From contig QNAR01000076.1 of NCBI GenBank assembly GCA_003643975.1, forward strand, positions 1 to 7,435: a stretch of 7,435 nt of DNA, read 5' to 3'. Below the pieces are notes generated by a model that did no database searches, was not told the origin of the DNA, and worked only from the letters and a program-made list of their open reading frames with translations. Each line of letters begins with the position of its first letter. Positions within the stretch are counted from its first letter, which is position 1. Source of the stretch: Thermotogae bacterium. Its GTDB lineage: Bacteria > Thermotogota > Thermotogae > Petrotogales > Kosmotogaceae. The position numbers and the translations under genes were made by a program. Positions 6,082 through 7,435 of this stretch are shown here, in pieces.

Positions 6082-6480
6082 ATGTTCATAACTATGTTCA
6101 TAACTTCTGAAACAATTATCAGTAAAGCTTTTGAGTGCATGTTCATAACTCAAAAGTTATGAACATTATATGTTCATAACTTCTAGACACCGCTTCAATA
6201 AAGGCTTGTGCAAATGTTCATAACTTTTATGCTTTTAACATGTGATCAGATGGAACTTTCATGGCTTTTCTGACTTTGTGAAATGATTAGTTCGGAAAGC
6301 TAATGTTCATAACTTGGTACATACGTATACCTCATGGCCTGTAATTGTTTATGGAAAAGAGTTTCAGAAGAAAAAGTTATGAACATCGCTAAAAAGCCTT
6401 AACCATGCGCTTTACATAAAAAACACCCCAAGTTATGAACATGCCCATGTTCATAACTCCATGATAAATGTTCATAACTT
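6082..6480. repeat. Array of eleven perfect 12-mer repeats (ATGTTCATAACT) in a convergent intergenic gap
   Basis: Forward copies start at 6082, 6094, 6139, 6170, 6214, 6303, 6447 and 6468. Reverse copies occupy 6155-6166, 6375-6386 and 6431-6442. All eleven are identical over 12 bases, and eight extend to a thirteenth base T on the repeat strand. Flanks differ from copy to copy. Distances between neighbouring starts range from 12 to about 90 bases, so this is neither a tandem satellite nor a CRISPR array. The core GTTCATAAC has a small 3-bp dyad (GTT/AAC). I found no copy elsewhere in the window. The gap lies between gene ends, so it is not a promoter for either neighbour, and I see no credible gene in 6000-6506. 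Short frames crossing it only translate the repeat. Confidence 0.95.
6128..6182. repeat. Overlapping long inverted repeats built from three copies of the 12-mer
   Basis: Copy 3 (6139-6150) and copy 4 (6155-6166) form a perfect 12-bp palindrome with a CAAA loop. Copy 4 can instead pair with copy 5 (6170-6182) over 13 bp with a TAT loop. A further 9-bp inverted repeat, CTTTTGAGT (6128-6136) against ACTCAAAAG (6148-6156), competes with both. In single-stranded DNA or RNA only one of these folds can form at a time. Confidence 0.85.
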
Positions 6481-6482
6481 GG
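6428..6482. repeat. Second inverted cluster of 12-mer copies
   Basis: The reverse copy at 6431-6442 and the forward copy at 6447-6458 form a 12-bp stem with a GCCC loop. Alternatively CCAAGTTATGAACAT (6428-6442) pairs over 15 bp with ATGTTCATAACTTGG (6468-6482). On the minus strand the first hairpin is followed within about eight bases by a run of T (6425-6420), so it might also stop transcripts coming from the hydrolase gene. Confidence 0.8.
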
Positions 6483-6490
6483 AAATGGGT

Positions 6491-6506
6491 TTCCGGAAAT
6501 CCGGAA
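6491..6506 (-). terminator. Hairpin immediately after the hydrolase stop codon
   Basis: TTCCGG and CCGGAA form six pairs around a four-base loop directly behind the TAG of the hydrolase gene. No T-run follows on the minus strand, so it is not a standard terminator. It could protect the transcript end or act together with the T-run near 6420. Confidence 0.3.
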
Positions 6507-7427
6507 CTAAATTTCAAAAAAATGAACTGTTTCTCTGATAATAGTACGTTTAAAAAGAATAGAACTGAGATGACCCGAGGGTATCCAATGAAGCGTGGCT
6601 TTATGGAAGGCCTGGTAAAGCTCAAAAGTTGATTTCCGGGGAATGAAAATATCAAAAAGCGCCCCAAACATCAATACCGGCTGCTTAACAAAGGGCGCAT
6701 ATGTCAGAGGATCGTACTCAAAACAGGAAATAGGAGCGCTTCCTAGCTCTACATGAGCACCTTTTAGGTTGTCTACAAATTTTGGGTAGTCTTTTAAATG
6801 GTACGTTAAGCATTTCTTTGGATCACAGCTTTCATCTTCTTCGTACTTAACTCTCAAAACTCTCGTTGCGAAACTTTTCCAGGTAATATGATAGAAATTT
6901 CCGCCTGTTACGACAAGCGAGAGTTTTTCTGGTGTTTCTGAAAGTGAAGCGGTTATAGTGGCAATAAAACCGCCAAAGCTGTATCCCATGAGAAATAATG
7001 GTAACTTGTAATTCTTTAGATATTCTATGCAAGTAAGCGCGTCAACAACGGCGTTTTCAAACCTTCCCCGCAATTTATCACTTTCGGCTTCCATGAAAAG
7101 TTCGCCGGATTTATATCCTTTTGGTGTTCGTGAAAAGTGATAGGGTAGAACCATTAATGCCCCGTTGTAAGAAAAGTCCGGAAAGTGCTTTGCGAACCAT
7201 CTTAGGTACTTCAGGTTTTTCTGACCTGTACCATGGATGAAAAGCACGGTTCCTTTCGCGCTTTTTGAGGGATAAAATTCCAGAAAGATTTTGCTATTTT
7301 CAGGATATTCTGAAGGAAAATTCGATTTCAATATCAGTTCTTTGCCGCCATCCATAGATTTTTCGTTAATAATCTGGGGTTCTTTTGAAAATCTCAGGGC
7401 AAAAATATTTTCCTTTTGGCCTCCCAT
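6507..7427 (-). CDS. Alpha/beta hydrolase, esterase or lipase-like
   Basis: The 306 visible residues show an alpha/beta hydrolase core. VLFIHGTG (His65 to Gly68) is the oxyanion-hole strand, FLMGYSFGG carries the predicted nucleophile Ser150, GALFDIFIP the acid Asp259, and WIPSGHLSS the catalytic His286. The segment PYHFSRTPKGYKSGELF (around residues 95-111) recalls a group of uncharacterised bacterial hydrolases that I cannot name precisely. There is no signal peptide, so it should act in the cytoplasm. The substrate is unknown; an ester of a small or lipid-like molecule is the usual guess. The ATG at 7427 has no ribosome binding site in the eight bases visible ahead of it, unlike other genes here, and no upstream in-frame stop is seen. 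The true start may therefore lie beyond the window. The gene runs towards the ATP-grasp gene. Confidence 0.85.
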   Translation of the reverse strand: MGGQKENIFALRFSKEPQIINEKSMDGGKELILKSNFPSEYPENSKIFLEFYPSKSAKGTVLFIHGTGQKNLKYLRWFAKHFPDFSYNGALMVLPYHFSRTPKGYKSGELFMEAESDKLRGRFENAVVDALTCIEYLKNYKLPLFLMGYSFGGFIATITASLSETPEKLSLVVTGGNFYHITWKSFATRVLRVKYEEDESCDPKKCLTYHLKDYPKFVDNLKGAHVELGSAPISCFEYDPLTYAPFVKQPVLMFGALFDIFIPRKSTFELYQAFHKATLHWIPSGHLSSILFKRTIIRETVHFFEI

Positions 7428-7435
7428 AATTATCA

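Noticed and set aside
5890..6162. Two short open frames, one per strand, crossing the end of the ATP-grasp gene and the first repeats
   Set aside because: They start in or run into known coding sequence or the terminator, lack a ribosome binding site, and their residues come from translating the repeats (Met-Phe-Ile-Thr or Ser-Tyr-Glu-His units).
6155..6166. DnaA boxes in the repeat
   Set aside because: TTATGAACA departs from TTATNCACA at a normally fixed position in every copy, and the recalled Thermotoga DnaA site is a different 12-mer. It is kept only as a weak idea.
6082..6480. CRISPR array
   Set aside because: The repeat is only 12-13 bases, occurs in both orientations, and spacing varies from zero to more than 70 bases. 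No cas gene is in view.
6389..6667. A 92-codon minus-strand frame at the right side of the array
   Set aside because: Much of it lies antiparallel-frame inside the hydrolase gene and the rest translates repeats; it shows no family motif.

Overview
The window looks like chromosomal DNA of a thermophilic or moderately thermophilic bacterium, most likely a member of the Thermotogota (Kosmotoga/Mesotoga-like). The basis is indirect: the threonine aldolase closely resembles the Thermotoga maritima enzyme as I remember it, with the PLP lysine at the same residue number (199). Nearly every gene has a strong GGAGGTG-type ribosome binding site, two starts are TTG, and genes are tightly packed. No database search was possible, so the assignment is tentative. 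There are no rRNA or tRNA genes, no transposases and no CRISPR array.

Bases 1-2471 (+) hold the end of one operon, probably for a cell-surface polysaccharide. It contains the end of a small multi-pass membrane protein, a DegT/DnrJ/EryC1-type PLP sugar aminotransferase, and a polyprenyl-phosphate sugar-1-phosphate transferase of the MraY/WecA family. Gene ends overlap or nearly touch. The transferase gene also overlaps, tail to tail by 8 bp, a corA Mg2+ channel gene on the minus strand (2464-3396).

Bases 3397-3610 lie between the divergent genes corA (-) and ltaE (+, threonine aldolase) and are unusually rich in signals. There is a consensus extended -10 for corA, a predicted 12-codon leader peptide with a near-perfect ribosome binding site ending Glu-Gly-Asp-Leu-Pro-Pro-stop, and mutually exclusive RNA hairpins that could hide or free the corA ribosome binding site. 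A 7-bp dyad sits between the two divergent -10 boxes. The arrangement resembles leader-peptide control of Mg2+ transporters elsewhere, but the sequence is unlike any leader I know.

Bases 3611-5999 (+) carry ltaE and then, behind its own -10 box, a 406-residue ATP-grasp ligase of unknown substrate, ended by a good intrinsic terminator.

Bases 6000-6506 form a 507-bp gap between convergent genes. It contains eleven perfect copies of the 12-mer ATGTTCATAACT in both orientations, several arranged as long hairpins, next to a 48-bp stretch that is almost pure A+T. Neither flanking gene needs a promoter here, so the array is not an ordinary operator. A protein-binding array (replication, segregation or titration) or a structured element are the main ideas. 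An alpha/beta hydrolase on the minus strand (6507-7427) fills the rest of the window.
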